Source of the DNA: Gemmatimonadota bacterium
GTDB taxonomy: Bacteria; Gemmatimonadota; Gemmatimonadetes; Gemmatimonadales; GWC2-71-9
Length of the DNA stretch: 64,000 nt
Assembly: GCA_016720805.1 (NCBI GenBank)
Contig: JADKJZ010000006.1
Location: forward strand, 62,001 to 126,000
Direction: 5' to 3'
Shown piece after piece: positions 33,771-43,073 of the stretch. How positions within the stretch are numbered: position 1 is the stretch's first letter; the number at the start of each line of letters is the position of its first letter. A program made the translations under genes and the position numbers. Below the pieces are notes generated by a model that worked only from the letters and a program-made list of their open reading frames with translations, did no database searches and was not told the DNA's origin.

Positions 33771-34939
33771 TAGTGCACGAAGGCCTCGGTTGCATCCGCC
33801 GCTTCGAGCACGACATAGCCGACACGGCGCAGCACGCGGGACGCGGTGCGACGCAGCTCCGGTTGGTCCTCGACCAGGAGAATGGTCTCGCCACCCCCGC
33901 TGAGGGGTCGTGACGGGACGTCACCAGGCGCGCGTGCGATGGCCGGCACGCCCGTCGATGCCGGAAAGACCAACCCGAAGGTGCTGCCGTGGCCCGGGCG
34001 CGTGCGCAGGGTCACGAAGCCGCCCTGCTGTCGGACCAGCCCCAGCACCATCGACAGGCCGAGGCCGGTCCCGAGGCCAACGGGCTTGGTGGTGTGGAAT
34101 GGTTCGAAGAGCCGCTCACGGACCGCATCGGTAATTCCGCACCCGCGATCCGCCACCTCGAGGATGACGAAGGGCCCCGGGAGGTCTGCCTCGTCGGCCC
34201 CGTAGCGGATCAGCGGCGGTGCGCCGGCCGGGGCGTCGTCCAGATCGGTGACCGGGCCGCGCAAACGGAGCACGATCAACCCGCCCTCAGGCGCAGCGTC
34301 GCGGGCATTGGTCACCAGGTTGAGGATCACCTGCTCGATCGCATCCTGGTCGACGACCACCACGCTCGCCGTCCCTTCCTGCTGCACCTGAAGATCGTAT
34401 CGCGAGGAGAGGAGTCGTTGGAGCATCGGTGCATAGCGGGCCAGCATCGCGGCCAGGTCGGTGGGGACCGGGGCGAGGTCGCGCTGCCGGGCGATCCCCA
34501 GGAGCGTGCGCACCACCTTGATGGCATGGTCCGATGCCAGCAGCAGGTCGTTCATCCTGGCGGGCCGATCCGGGGCAGGGTGCCCGCACCAGTCCCCGTT
34601 CGCCTGATCACGACAGCACATCTTGAAATCGTGGGCCACGCCGCTGGTAGCTCGCCGATGGCCTGCAGCTTCTGGGAGTGGCGCAGCGCTCGGCCGGCGC
34701 AGCTCCTCCTGCAACCGTCGCTCGGAACGCAGGGCCGCCGCGACCAGTGCATAGACCAGCACCCCAGTCACCGCGACGAACGCCCAGCCCTTGAGATTCT
34801 GCAGCCGGGTCAACGCAGTCGGATCGCTGGAGACTGCCGCGACGGCCTGGTCGGAAAAGAGAATCCAGAGACTGCCGGCTACGACCTAGATGCCGGCAAT
34901 GACGAATGCGCGCCACGCCGGCGAGAGTCCCGCTGGCAC
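33518..34939 (-). pseudogene. Hybrid histidine kinase with receiver domain, degraded in its N-terminal half
   Basis: The C-terminal half is well preserved: N-box EQVILNLVTNARDA, DRGCGI, GLGTGLGLSMVLGLVRQQGG, then a receiver domain with VLVEDQPELRR, VLTDLVMPGMDG and KPW. The N-terminal half is broken. From GTG 34939 the frame starts a membrane segment but meets TAG at 34886-34888, where the continuation WILFSDQAVAAV is otherwise conserved. Around the H-box (SGVAHDF, about 34600-34700) the expected sequence QKLQAIGEL...VAHDF is spread over several frames. About nine single-base losses, mostly from doubled bases, explain it. It is either a decaying gene or a patch of poor sequence. It converges on ppx, overlapping its read-through tail. 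Confidence 0.8.
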
Positions 34940-34946
34940 GCCAGGA

Positions 34947-37329
34947 TCACGCGCCGTACGGCACCCAGATGTTCTTGACCTGCGTCGCCTGGCGCAGGAA
35001 CTCCGTCCCTTCCGCCATCGCCGCATCTTCCCAGTCGCGCAGCCACGACTCCGTCCACGTCCGCTTCAGGTTGCCGGTCGACAGTCGCTCGACCTCCGCC
35101 GCCTCCGCCTGCGTGCCGAAGCACCAGCACGCGTCGACGTCATCATGGCTCGCCAACGGCGCCAGCAGTTCCGCGATCGTGCCGGTGACAAGGTTGATCA
35201 CGCCGCCCGGTACGTCCGAGGTATCGAGCACCTGGTAGAGGTCGGTCGCCAGCAGCGGCGAGGTGGTCGACGGAATCGCCACCACCGCATTGCCCATCGC
35301 GATCGCGGGGAGGACCGTCGAGAGCAAGCCGAGCAACGGCGCTTCGTCCGGGCACCGAATGCCCATGACGCCGAGTGCCTCGGGCATCGCCAGGGTGACA
35401 TTGCGGAGGGGCGTATGGTGCACCGCCCCGTCGTACTTGTCGGCCCACGCGGCCCAGGTGAAGCAGCGCCGCACCGCGGCCTCTGCTTCCCGGGCGCCAT
35501 CCTGCCCGGTCAGCGCGGTAAGCCGGGCAGCGAATTCGGACTGCCGCGCCGCGAGGTTTTCGCCGAGGAAGTAGAGCACCTGCGCCCGCGTGTGGGCCGT
35601 TGCGGAGGCCCACTTGCCCTGCGCGGCGTGCGCCGCCTCGACGGCGTTGCGGATGTCCTTCCGGTTGCCGCGGCCGACCTCGCCGACGCGGTGGCCATCG
35701 GCCCCGAACACCGGCAGCACATACCCCGAGTCCGGCCGCGCCTGCTTCCCGCCGATGTACAGCTTCGGCGTCCGGTCGATCGGCGGCATCCCATCGGCCC
35801 CGACCGCCGCCGCATCCCCACTCGCTTCTCGCTTCTCGCTTCTCGCTTCTCGTCCAACTCGCTCACCATGCACCGGCGCCAGATATTCGTACATCCCTTC
35901 CCTGCCACCCTCCCGGCCGTACCCGCTTTCTCGGTAGCCACCGAAGCCGGCCGAGGCGTCGAAGAGGTTGGTGCAGTTGACCCAGACGGTGCCGGCCTTC
36001 AGGCGCGGCGCCACGTCGAGCGCCAGATTCAGGTTGTCGCTCCAGACCGACGCAGCGAGTCCGTAGCGGCTGTTGTTGGCGATCTCGACCGCCTCGTCGT
36101 GGGTGCGGAAGGTCAGCAGCACCACCACCGGACCGAAGATCTCCTCCTGCGCGATCGTCGCCGCAGGCTGCACATTGGTGAACAGCGTCGGCGGATAGAA
36201 GAGCCCTTCGGTGGGCACCTGCCACGACGGCTGCCAGCAGCGCGCCCCCTCCGCGATTCCCTGCTCCACCATCGCGCCGATCCGTTCGAGCTGTACCGGC
36301 GCCACGATCGCGCCGATGTCGACCGACTTGTCGAGCGGCGAGCCGACGCGCAACCGCTCCATCCGGGCGCGCAACTTCTCCGTCAGCCGCTCCGCGATCC
36401 CCTCGGCGACGAGAATGCGCGACCCGGCGCAACAGACCTGCCCCTGGTTGAACCAGATGGCGTCGACCACGCCTTCCACCACTGAGTCGAGATCCGCGTC
36501 CTCGAAGACGATGAACGGCGACTTCCCGCCGAGCTCCAGCGACAACTTCTTGCCGCTCCCCGCGGTGGCGGCGCGAATCGCGCGGCCGACCTCGGTCGAG
36601 CCGGTGAAGGCGACCTTGTCGACGTCGGGGTGGTTCACCAGCGCCGCACCGGTCCGGCCATCGCCGGTGATGATGTTCACGACGCCGGCCGGGAAAGCCG
36701 ATCTCCTCGAGCATCGAGGCGAAGCAGAGTGCGGTCAGCGGCGTGAACTCCGCCGGCTTGAGCACCACGGTGTTTCCGGCGGCGAGGGCCGGCGCGATCT
36801 TCCACGACAGCATCAGCAGCGGGAAGTTCCACGGAATCACCTGCCCCACGACGCCGACGGCGCCCATCCCCGGGAACTCGCGGTCGAGCAGTTGCGCCCA
36901 GCCGGCATGGTGCAGGAAGTGCCGCGCGACGAGCGGGATGTCGATGTCGCGCGATTCGCGGATCGGCTTGCCGTTGTCGAGCGACTCGACCACGGAGAAG
37001 AGTCGGGCATGCCGCTGCACGCCGCGCGCGAGTGCGTAGAGCCAGCGCGCACGACCATGGCCGCCAAGGGCTTGCCACCCCGGCAACGCGTTGCGCGCCG
37101 CGGCCACGGCCGACGCCACCAGCGCGTCGTCGCCCTGACTCACCTGCGCCAACTCCCCACCCGTGGCCGGATTGGCGACCGCGAAGGTGTCGACCGGCGA
37201 CGTCCACGCTCCGCCAACGAATTGCCCGAACCGGCGCCCATGCCGCTCCAGCCACTCGTTGGCCAGCGCCGCCGACTCCGGTGCCGGGCTCCACGCCATC
37301 GATTCAAACGCATCACGTACAGTCGTCAT
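34947..37329 (-). pseudogene. ALDH16-like two-domain aldehyde dehydrogenase, interrupted by a single-base frameshift
   Basis: One base too many in the G run 36691-36693 splits the frame after EEIGFP; removing it restores a 793-aa protein (2382 coding bases). Domain 1 (about residues 20-490) is a complete ALDH: VIPWNFPLLM, FTGSTEVGR, LELGGKSPFIVF, and NQGQVCCAGSR with the catalytic Cys. Domain 2 (about 520-793) is ALDH-like but lacks the catalytic GQxC segment, as in the ALDH16 family. The linker around residue 495 is encoded by a heptamer array (repeating REARSEKREAS). It lies 64 bases downstream of deoC, so oxidation of the acetaldehyde from DeoC is a plausible role. Confidence 0.85.
35821..35855. 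repeat. Period-7 array inside the ALDH16-like gene
   Basis: CTCGCTT repeated four times, then CTCGTCC. It lies in the linker between the two aldehyde dehydrogenase domains and is translated in frame; 3 units make 7 codons, so the protein acquires a 7-residue repeat. Confidence 0.85.
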
Positions 37330-37356
37330 CGCAAGGACCCGAGGGTTCGGTGTACA

Positions 37357-37391
37357 GATGATCGATGATCGATCATCGATGATCGATCATC
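37357..37391. repeat. Period-7 array with alternating orientation between deoC and the ALDH gene
   Basis: Five adjacent heptamers: GATGATC, GATGATC, GATCATC, GATGATC, GATCATC. GATCATC is the reverse complement of GATGATC, so this is a core-less fold-back version of the element at 14561-14667. Confidence 0.85.
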
Positions 37392-37392
37392 G

Positions 37393-38421
37393 TTAGGCGA
37401 GCGGATGCCGATGATTCGCCGAGTACCGTCCCGTCACGTGGTGCTCGAGCTGCCGTTCAATGTCGGTCAGCAGCGAGCTCGCCCCGAAGCGGAACAGGTC
37501 CGGGCGGAGCCAGCGATCGCCGAGCTCCTCCTTCATCATCGCCAGCCAATCCAGCGACTCCTTCGCCTTCCGGATGCCGCCCGCGGGCTTGAAGCCGACG
37601 ATGTGGCCGGTGCGCTCGCGGTAGTCGCGGATCAGGCGCGCCATCACGATCCCGACCGGGAGCGTGGCATTCACCGGCTCCTTGCCGGTACTCGTCTTGA
37701 TGAAGTCGGCGCCAGCCATCATCGCCACGGCGGACGCGCGGGCAACATCGCGCAACGTTCCCAGTTCACCGGTGGCGAGGATCGCCTTGAGGTGGGCATC
37801 GCCGCACGCCTCGCGGAAGGCGCGGACCTCGTCGTACAGGGCCTGCCAATTGCCCGTCAGCACGTGGGCGCGGGTGATCACGATGTCGATTTCGTGCGCG
37901 CCATCCGCCACCGAGGCCTCGATCTCCATCAGCCGCGTGCGGAACGGGGAGAGTCCCGCCGGGAAGCCGGTCGAGACCGCCGCGACTGGGATGCCGCTGC
38001 CGGCCAGTGCCTCGACGGCGGTGCGGACGAAGGCATGGTAGACACAGACGGCGGCGACCTGGATAGGGGTGTCGGCCATGCCGAGGGCGTCGAGGAGGTC
38101 GGCGCGCACCGGTCGACGCGCCTTGGCACAGAGCCGCCGGACGCGCCCGTCGGTGTCGTCACCTTGCAGCGTCGTGAGGTCCATCAAGGTGATGGCGCGC
38201 AGCAGCCACCCCGCCTGCCAGGCACTCTTCACCGAACGGCGCGTGGGAATCGTGGCGGCGCGGCGCTCGACCGCGCTGCGATTGACGCGCAGGTCGCGCA
38301 CCCAATCGAGATCGAGCGGCACCCCGGGGTTCCTGGGGAAGGTGCCGGCCGGTGGCTCGACGCGCGGCACGTACTCCGGCGCGGTGCGCCCGCTCCGGGC
38401 GCGGTGATCGATGCTGGTCAT
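37393..38421 (-). CDS. deoC: Deoxyribose-phosphate aldolase
   Basis: 342 aa, longer at the N-terminus than E. coli DeoC and resembling the longer, eukaryote-like DERA group. The Schiff-base lysine is K242 in DFIKTSTGK (residues 239-247), with the second lysine K212 in LKAILATGEL. It cleaves deoxyribose-5-phosphate into acetaldehyde and glyceraldehyde-3-phosphate. The ALDH16-like gene follows on the same strand, and the rhomboid gene lies upstream with a 4-base overlap. Confidence 0.93.
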   Translation of the reverse strand: MTSIDHRARSGRTAPEYVPRVEPPAGTFPRNPGVPLDLDWVRDLRVNRSAVERRAATIPTRRSVKSAWQAGWLLRAITLMDLTTLQGDDTDGRVRRLCAKARRPVRADLLDALGMADTPIQVAAVCVYHAFVRTAVEALAGSGIPVAAVSTGFPAGLSPFRTRLMEIEASVADGAHEIDIVITRAHVLTGNWQALYDEVRAFREACGDAHLKAILATGELGTLRDVARASAVAMMAGADFIKTSTGKEPVNATLPVGIVMARLIRDYRERTGHIVGFKPAGGIRKAKESLDWLAMMKEELGDRWLRPDLFRFGASSLLTDIERQLEHHVTGRYSANHRHPLA

Positions 38422-39170
38422 CGTGTCGACTCCCCCCAGCTCCGGGCGGCGAGGAGTTCCTCGCGGCGGGCCCAGAGCTTCGGATCACGAAAGAGCGTGA
38501 CCAGCACGGCGCCGGTCACGAAACCGCCAATGTGGGCCCAGACGGCGACGCCGCCCACCTGGTCGAACTGCGCGTTCACCACCTGCATCACGAACCAGAG
38601 CCCCAGCATCAGCCAGGCGGGGACCGTCAATCGGAAGAAGATGATCAGCAGCGGGACCACGGTGTGCACCCGCACCTGCGGGTAGAGCACGATGTACGCC
38701 CCCATCACGCCGGAGATCGCGCCGCTCGCCCCGACCATCGGCACCGCACTCCCCGGTCCGACCGCGACCTGCGCCAACGCCGCCGCGATTCCGGCGAGGA
38801 GGTAGAAGCCGAGGAAGCGACGGTGTCCCATGGCGTCCTCGACGTTGTTGCCGAAGATCCAGAGGAACCAGCAGTTGCCCAGCAGGTGCAGCCAGCCGCC
38901 GTGAAGGAACATCGACGTGACCACCGTCCGCCACGGTCGGCCTGGCTCGACCACACAGGAAATCCCATCGGCCACGGGGAAGGCGAACCCCACCGGCAGG
39001 CGCCCCAACAGATCCCCTGGCACCAGCCCCAGTTCGCACACCGAGGCGGCCAGCCGCTCCGGGGCACCGAGCCCTTGCACCACGACCCAGACGGCGAGAT
39101 TGGCGGCGATCAGCGCCACCGTCACCACCGGGGTGAGGATCGAGGGGTTGTCGTCGCGGTAGGGGAACAT
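38418..39170 (-). CDS. Rhomboid-family intramembrane serine protease
   Basis: 250 aa from ATG 39170. Catalytic dyad S149 in VGASGAISGVMGAY and H213 in WAHIGGFVTG. MFLHGGWLHLLGNCWFLWIF carries the conserved His/Asn of helix 2. Six or more membrane segments. It cleaves membrane proteins within the bilayer; the substrate is unknown. Its start is 97 bases from the divergent DUF418 gene. Confidence 0.94.
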   Translation of the reverse strand: MFPYRDDNPSILTPVVTVALIAANLAVWVVVQGLGAPERLAASVCELGLVPGDLLGRLPVGFAFPVADGISCVVEPGRPWRTVVTSMFLHGGWLHLLGNCWFLWIFGNNVEDAMGHRRFLGFYLLAGIAAALAQVAVGPGSAVPMVGASGAISGVMGAYIVLYPQVRVHTVVPLLIIFFRLTVPAWLMLGLWFVMQVVNAQFDQVGGVAVWAHIGGFVTGAVLVTLFRDPKLWARREELLAARSWGESTR

Positions 39171-39267
39171 GGTCCCGGGAATATACCGCCCGACCCCGCC
39201 CGCCTTACTGCGGCGGCGCGCCCCCGACATATTGAAGGCAATTCCACCCCAAAAACCCCGAGACTCC

Positions 39268-40548
39268 GTGGCCACCCCCCTGCGTGCCATCGATCCCGTC
39301 GCTGCCAGCACCCCCGCCGCCCCGGCACGGCCCGAGGACCGGACGATGCTGATCGACGCCCTCCGCGGCTTCGCGCTCTTCGGCGTCTGTCTCGGCAATA
39401 TCCTCACCGGTTTTGCATGGTGGACGCCGACCGAGCACGCCCCCGTCACCTCGGCGCTGCAGCTCCCCAGCGACAACGCGGCGTATCTCCTGATCCATGC
39501 CTTTGTCGACGGCAAGTTCTACTCGATCTTCTCGCTCCTCTTCGGGCTCGGCTTCGCGCTGCAGTTGACGCGCCGGAGCGACGAGGCTGGCGCCCTCACG
39601 CTCTACCGCCGGCGCCTGCGGATCTTGATGGTGATCGGCCTCCTCCACTTGGCGCTCTTCTGGATCGGCGACATCCTCCTCTTCTATGCGTTGATGGGGA
39701 TGGTGCTGCTGCGCTTGCGACAACTCCAGGACCGCCAGTTGTTGCGCTGGGTCGTCGTGCTGCTGCTGATGCCGGTGCTGTTCGCGCTGCCCAAGATGAT
39801 CAGCCCGATGTTGACGCTCGGCCTGCCGTTCTTCCTCCCCGCGGAATTCGTCGCCAGAGCATTCGGCTTCGACCTCAACTCCCCCACGCTCATCACGGAC
39901 ATTTTCATTCATGGCGACTTGGCGACGGTGATGAAGGGGAACCTCGTCGGCGTCTGGTTTCGCTACGGCGACCTGCTCGACTCGGGACGGCCGTTCAAGG
40001 TGCTGGCGATGTTCCTGCTCGGGCTCCTGATCGGACGGCACCGTGCCTGGGAACAGCTTGACGCGCACGCCCCACTGCTTCGGCGAGTCCTGGCGTGGGG
40101 GCTCGCGATCGGCATCCCCGCATGCCTCGGCCAGGCCTGGGTCGCGAACCTTCCCGACGGCGAGAGTCTTGCCGGGTGGGGCGTCGTCGTTGACAGCAGC
40201 CTCTACGCGCTCGGCGTCGTCCCGCTGGCCATGGCATATGCCGCCGGCTTCGTCCTCCTCTGGCGCCACCCGGCCTGGCAGCGACGTCTTGCCCTCCTCG
40301 CCCCGACTGGGCGCATGGCGCTCACCAACTACCTGATGCAGACGCTGATCGGCATCACCCTCTTCTACGGGATCGGCTTCGGACTCGGGATGCGCCTCGG
40401 GGCCACCTGGTTCCCGCCGCTCGCCCTGCTGATCCTGATCGCGCAGACGCTGTGCAGCCAATGGTGGCTGGCCCGCTACCGCTTCGGCCCGATGGAGTGG
40501 CTCTGGCGCAGCATCACCTATCGGCAGCGACAGCCGATGCGAATCTGA
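39268..40548 (+). CDS. DUF418 family membrane protein
   Basis: 426 aa from GTG 39268; ATG at about 39346 is a possible alternative, just before LIDALRGFALFGVCLGNI, the conserved N-terminal DUF418 motif. About ten hydrophobic segments follow; LAPTGRMALTNYLMQTLIG and the C-terminal FGPMEWLWRSITY are typical of the C-terminal DUF418 domain. Related to acyltransferase-like membrane proteins; biochemical function unknown. Confidence 0.85.
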   Translation: MATPLRAIDPVAASTPAAPARPEDRTMLIDALRGFALFGVCLGNILTGFAWWTPTEHAPVTSALQLPSDNAAYLLIHAFVDGKFYSIFSLLFGLGFALQLTRRSDEAGALTLYRRRLRILMVIGLLHLALFWIGDILLFYALMGMVLLRLRQLQDRQLLRWVVVLLLMPVLFALPKMISPMLTLGLPFFLPAEFVARAFGFDLNSPTLITDIFIHGDLATVMKGNLVGVWFRYGDLLDSGRPFKVLAMFLLGLLIGRHRAWEQLDAHAPLLRRVLAWGLAIGIPACLGQAWVANLPDGESLAGWGVVVDSSLYALGVVPLAMAYAAGFVLLWRHPAWQRRLALLAPTGRMALTNYLMQTLIGITLFYGIGFGLGMRLGATWFPPLALLILIAQTLCSQWWLARYRFGPMEWLWRSITYRQRQPMRI

Positions 40549-40625
40549 CCACGGGCGGCCCCTCCTCTTTCGCAACGTCCGCCCGGACGCGATCATTCCT
40601 GCTTCCCCAACCCACGGAGCCCCCG

Positions 40626-41459
40626 ATGCTTCACCGTGCCTTCCCTGCCCTGCTGCTCCTCGCCGCCTGTAGCAAGCCCGCCGAAACACCGCCGGCCGAA
40701 GTGGCGGTGGCACCGCCGGTCGTGACCTATACCGCGAGCGACTTCGCCTTCGCCGGTCCGGACACCATCGCGCCGGGCGTGACGACGATTCGTATGGTGA
40801 ACACCGGCAAGCAGGAGCATCATCGGATTCTCGGCCAGCTCGCCAGCGGCACCACGCTGGAAGCGGTCATGGCGGAGATGCAGGCGAATCCGAATGGCGA
40901 GCCGAAGGGTCTGATCTGGGTTGGCGGCGCGGGCGGCGCGCTCCCGGCCGACTCGTCCGGCGCCATCACCGAGCTTGCGCCGGGCAAGTACGTCGCCTTC
41001 TGCTTCATCCCGGACCCGACCGATGGGGGCAAGCCACACATCATGAAGGGGATGCTCAAGGAGATCGTCGTCGCCGGCACGCCGAATGGCGCCGTGCTGC
41101 CCACGGCCGATCTCGAGATCCACCTGAGCGACTTCGCCTTCTCGCCGACGACGCTCACCGCAGGCACCCACACCATCAAGGTGATCAACGACGGCAAGCA
41201 GACGCACGAAATTGCGCTGACCCGTCTCGACGATGGGGCAACGGCCGAGTCGTTCCTCGCGGCGCTTGCGCCGGGCGCCAAGGGCCCACCGCCGGGCAAG
41301 CCGGTCGGCGGTAACGGTGCGATCTCCGCCGGCGGATCGAACTACCTGACCATCACGCTGACCAAGGGCACCTACCTGCTGACCTGCTTCGTCCCGGATA
41401 CGGCCGACGGCGTGCCGCACGTGATGAAGGGGATGGTGCAGACGGTCATCGTCAACTGA
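40626..41459 (+). CDS. Lipoprotein with two cupredoxin-like domains
   Basis: 277 aa from ATG 40626. Signal peptide with lipobox LLAAC, cysteine 15. Two similar halves each begin DFAFAGPDTIAPG / DFAFSPTTLTAG and end in a GKYVAFCFIPD / GTYLLTCFVPD plus VPHVMKGM motif, which resembles a cupredoxin copper loop with Cys, His and Met. The protein appears to be an internal duplication; copper binding is inferred. The stop overlaps the next start codon (ATG 41459). Confidence 0.75.
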   Translation: MLHRAFPALLLLAACSKPAETPPAEVAVAPPVVTYTASDFAFAGPDTIAPGVTTIRMVNTGKQEHHRILGQLASGTTLEAVMAEMQANPNGEPKGLIWVGGAGGALPADSSGAITELAPGKYVAFCFIPDPTDGGKPHIMKGMLKEIVVAGTPNGAVLPTADLEIHLSDFAFSPTTLTAGTHTIKVINDGKQTHEIALTRLDDGATAESFLAALAPGAKGPPPGKPVGGNGAISAGGSNYLTITLTKGTYLLTCFVPDTADGVPHVMKGMVQTVIVN

Positions 41460-42106
41460 TGACGATCGGGGATGATCGATTGTCGATGATCGATGATCGA
41501 TCATCCCCGACACAACCCACCGATGTGCCCCTCGGCTGCCCACGACGAGGGTCCGCGCGGAGTCAGGCCGTTGCGCGGCGCATCCTCGGGATCTTCGGGT
41601 GGCGGATGGCAGGGAGCCTGCCTGACGCGCCGCGTTTCGTCCTGATCGTGGCTCCCCACACTTCCAACTGGGACTTTCCGCTCGGCATCCTGGCGATGTT
41701 TGCGGTCGGCCTGCAGCTCACCTGGCTCGGCAAGCACACCCTCTTCCGCTTCCCCGTCCGCGGCCTGTTGCGATGGCTCGGTGGCGAACCGGTGGATCGA
41801 TCCGCCCCGCACGGCGTCGTCGGTGCGGCGATCGAACGATTCCGTGATCGGCCGCAATGGGTGCTCGCCATCTCCCCCGAGGGCACGAGGCGCCGCATCC
41901 CGCAGTGGAAGAGTGGCTACCACCGTGTGGCCCACGGTGCCGGCGTCCCGATCCTCCCGGTCGCGATCGACTACCGCCGCCGGGTGATCGAGATCGGCAC
42001 CCTCTTTCAGCCAACCGACGACGCCAGCGCCGACACGGCCGCACTCCGCAGCCGCTTCACCGCGGAGATGGCGCGCTACCCGGCGCTCTTCGCCACCGAG
42101 CCCTGA
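41459..42106 (+). CDS. PlsC-like 1-acylglycerol-3-phosphate acyltransferase family protein
   Basis: 215 aa as read from ATG 41459. The acyltransferase motifs are APHTSNWDFPLG (Hx4D) and ISPEGTRRR (block III). The first ~16 residues (MTIGDDRLSMIDDRSS) are translated heptamer repeat; ATG 41486 within the array is an equally possible start. The domain transfers acyl groups to glycerophospholipid-type substrates at the inner membrane; substrate unknown. Confidence 0.85.
   Translation: MTIGDDRLSMIDDRSSPTQPTDVPLGCPRRGSARSQAVARRILGIFGWRMAGSLPDAPRFVLIVAPHTSNWDFPLGILAMFAVGLQLTWLGKHTLFRFPVRGLLRWLGGEPVDRSAPHGVVGAAIERFRDRPQWVLAISPEGTRRRIPQWKSGYHRVAHGAGVPILPVAIDYRRRVIEIGTLFQPTDDASADTAALRSRFTAEMARYPALFATEP
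41471..41505. repeat. Period-7 array at the start of the acyltransferase gene
   Basis: GATGATC, GATTGTC, GATGATC, GATGATC, then the inverted unit GATCATC. Same unit as the arrays at 14561 and 37357. It begins 11 bases after the stop of the cupredoxin-like gene. Confidence 0.85.
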
Positions 42107-42197
42107 CCCACCCGCGGCCCTTACCGGACCGCCCACCGACCCGCATATTCAGCCGTTCCGCCTGCCCGCGCCGCCCCACCCCCCTTGGGAGTTCCAG

Positions 42198-43073
42198 ATG
42201 GCCGAGGCCACCCCCCCGCCACGCAAGCCATTCGACGACGAACTCGACGTCGCGGGCGTGACCCATGTCGGCAAGGTGCGACCGACCAACGAGGACCACT
42301 TCCTCCTCGGCTCGTTGCACAAGCATCTCGACATCCTCTCCACGTCGTTGCCGCAGGCGCATCATTTCCCCGGGACCGACGAGCGACTTGCCTTCCTTGC
42401 GATGATCGCCGACGGAGTCGGCGGCCGGTCGGCCGGGGAGGAAGCCAGTCGCGTGACCCTCGAGTCCGTGACGCGCTACGTCTCGAAGAGCCTGCAGTGC
42501 TACTACTCCGCCGATGCGCACGCCGACGACTTTGTCGACCTGTTGCAGGACGCGGTGATGCGCAGCCATGAGGAGTTGCTGGCACGCGCCGCCGCCGATC
42601 GCGACCTGCAGGGGATGGCCACCACGCTGACGCTCTGGCTCGGTGTCTGGCCGTGGACCTTCCTGATCCAGGTCGGTGATTCGCGCTACTACCAGTATCG
42701 TCGCGGTGTCCTGACCCAGGTGACGCGCGACCAGACGATGGCGCAGGAGCTGGTGGACCAGGGCGTGATGACCCGCTCGGTCGCGTTTGCGTCGCGGTGG
42801 GCCAACGTGCTGTCGAGCGCCATCGGCGGCCAGCAAACCGCACCGGTCGTCACGCGCATCGCCTCGGATTGGGAGAACATCCACCTCCTCTGCAGCGATG
42901 GCCTCACCAAGCACGTCAGCGACGACCGCATCGCCGAGTGCCTGCGCACCATGACCTCCTCCAAGCAGGCGTGCGACACCCTGTTGCAGGAGGCCCTCGA
43001 TGGCGGCGGTACCGACAACGTCACCATCATCGTCGGCCGGGCGGTGCCCCGCCCCTCCCTGGAGGCTGCATGA
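42198..43073 (+). CDS. PP2C-family serine/threonine protein phosphatase
   Basis: 291 aa, with GGGAG about 8 bases upstream of ATG 42198. PP2C metal motifs: THVGKVRPTNEDHFLLG, AMIADGVGGRSAGEEASR, LIQVGDSRYYQYR, LLCSDGLTKHV and DGGGTDNVTIIV. It dephosphorylates Ser/Thr in signalling; no kinase partner lies nearby. It overlaps the multicopper oxidase gene by 4 bases. Confidence 0.93.
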   Translation: MAEATPPPRKPFDDELDVAGVTHVGKVRPTNEDHFLLGSLHKHLDILSTSLPQAHHFPGTDERLAFLAMIADGVGGRSAGEEASRVTLESVTRYVSKSLQCYYSADAHADDFVDLLQDAVMRSHEELLARAAADRDLQGMATTLTLWLGVWPWTFLIQVGDSRYYQYRRGVLTQVTRDQTMAQELVDQGVMTRSVAFASRWANVLSSAIGGQQTAPVVTRIASDWENIHLLCSDGLTKHVSDDRIAECLRTMTSSKQACDTLLQEALDGGGTDNVTIIVGRAVPRPSLEAA

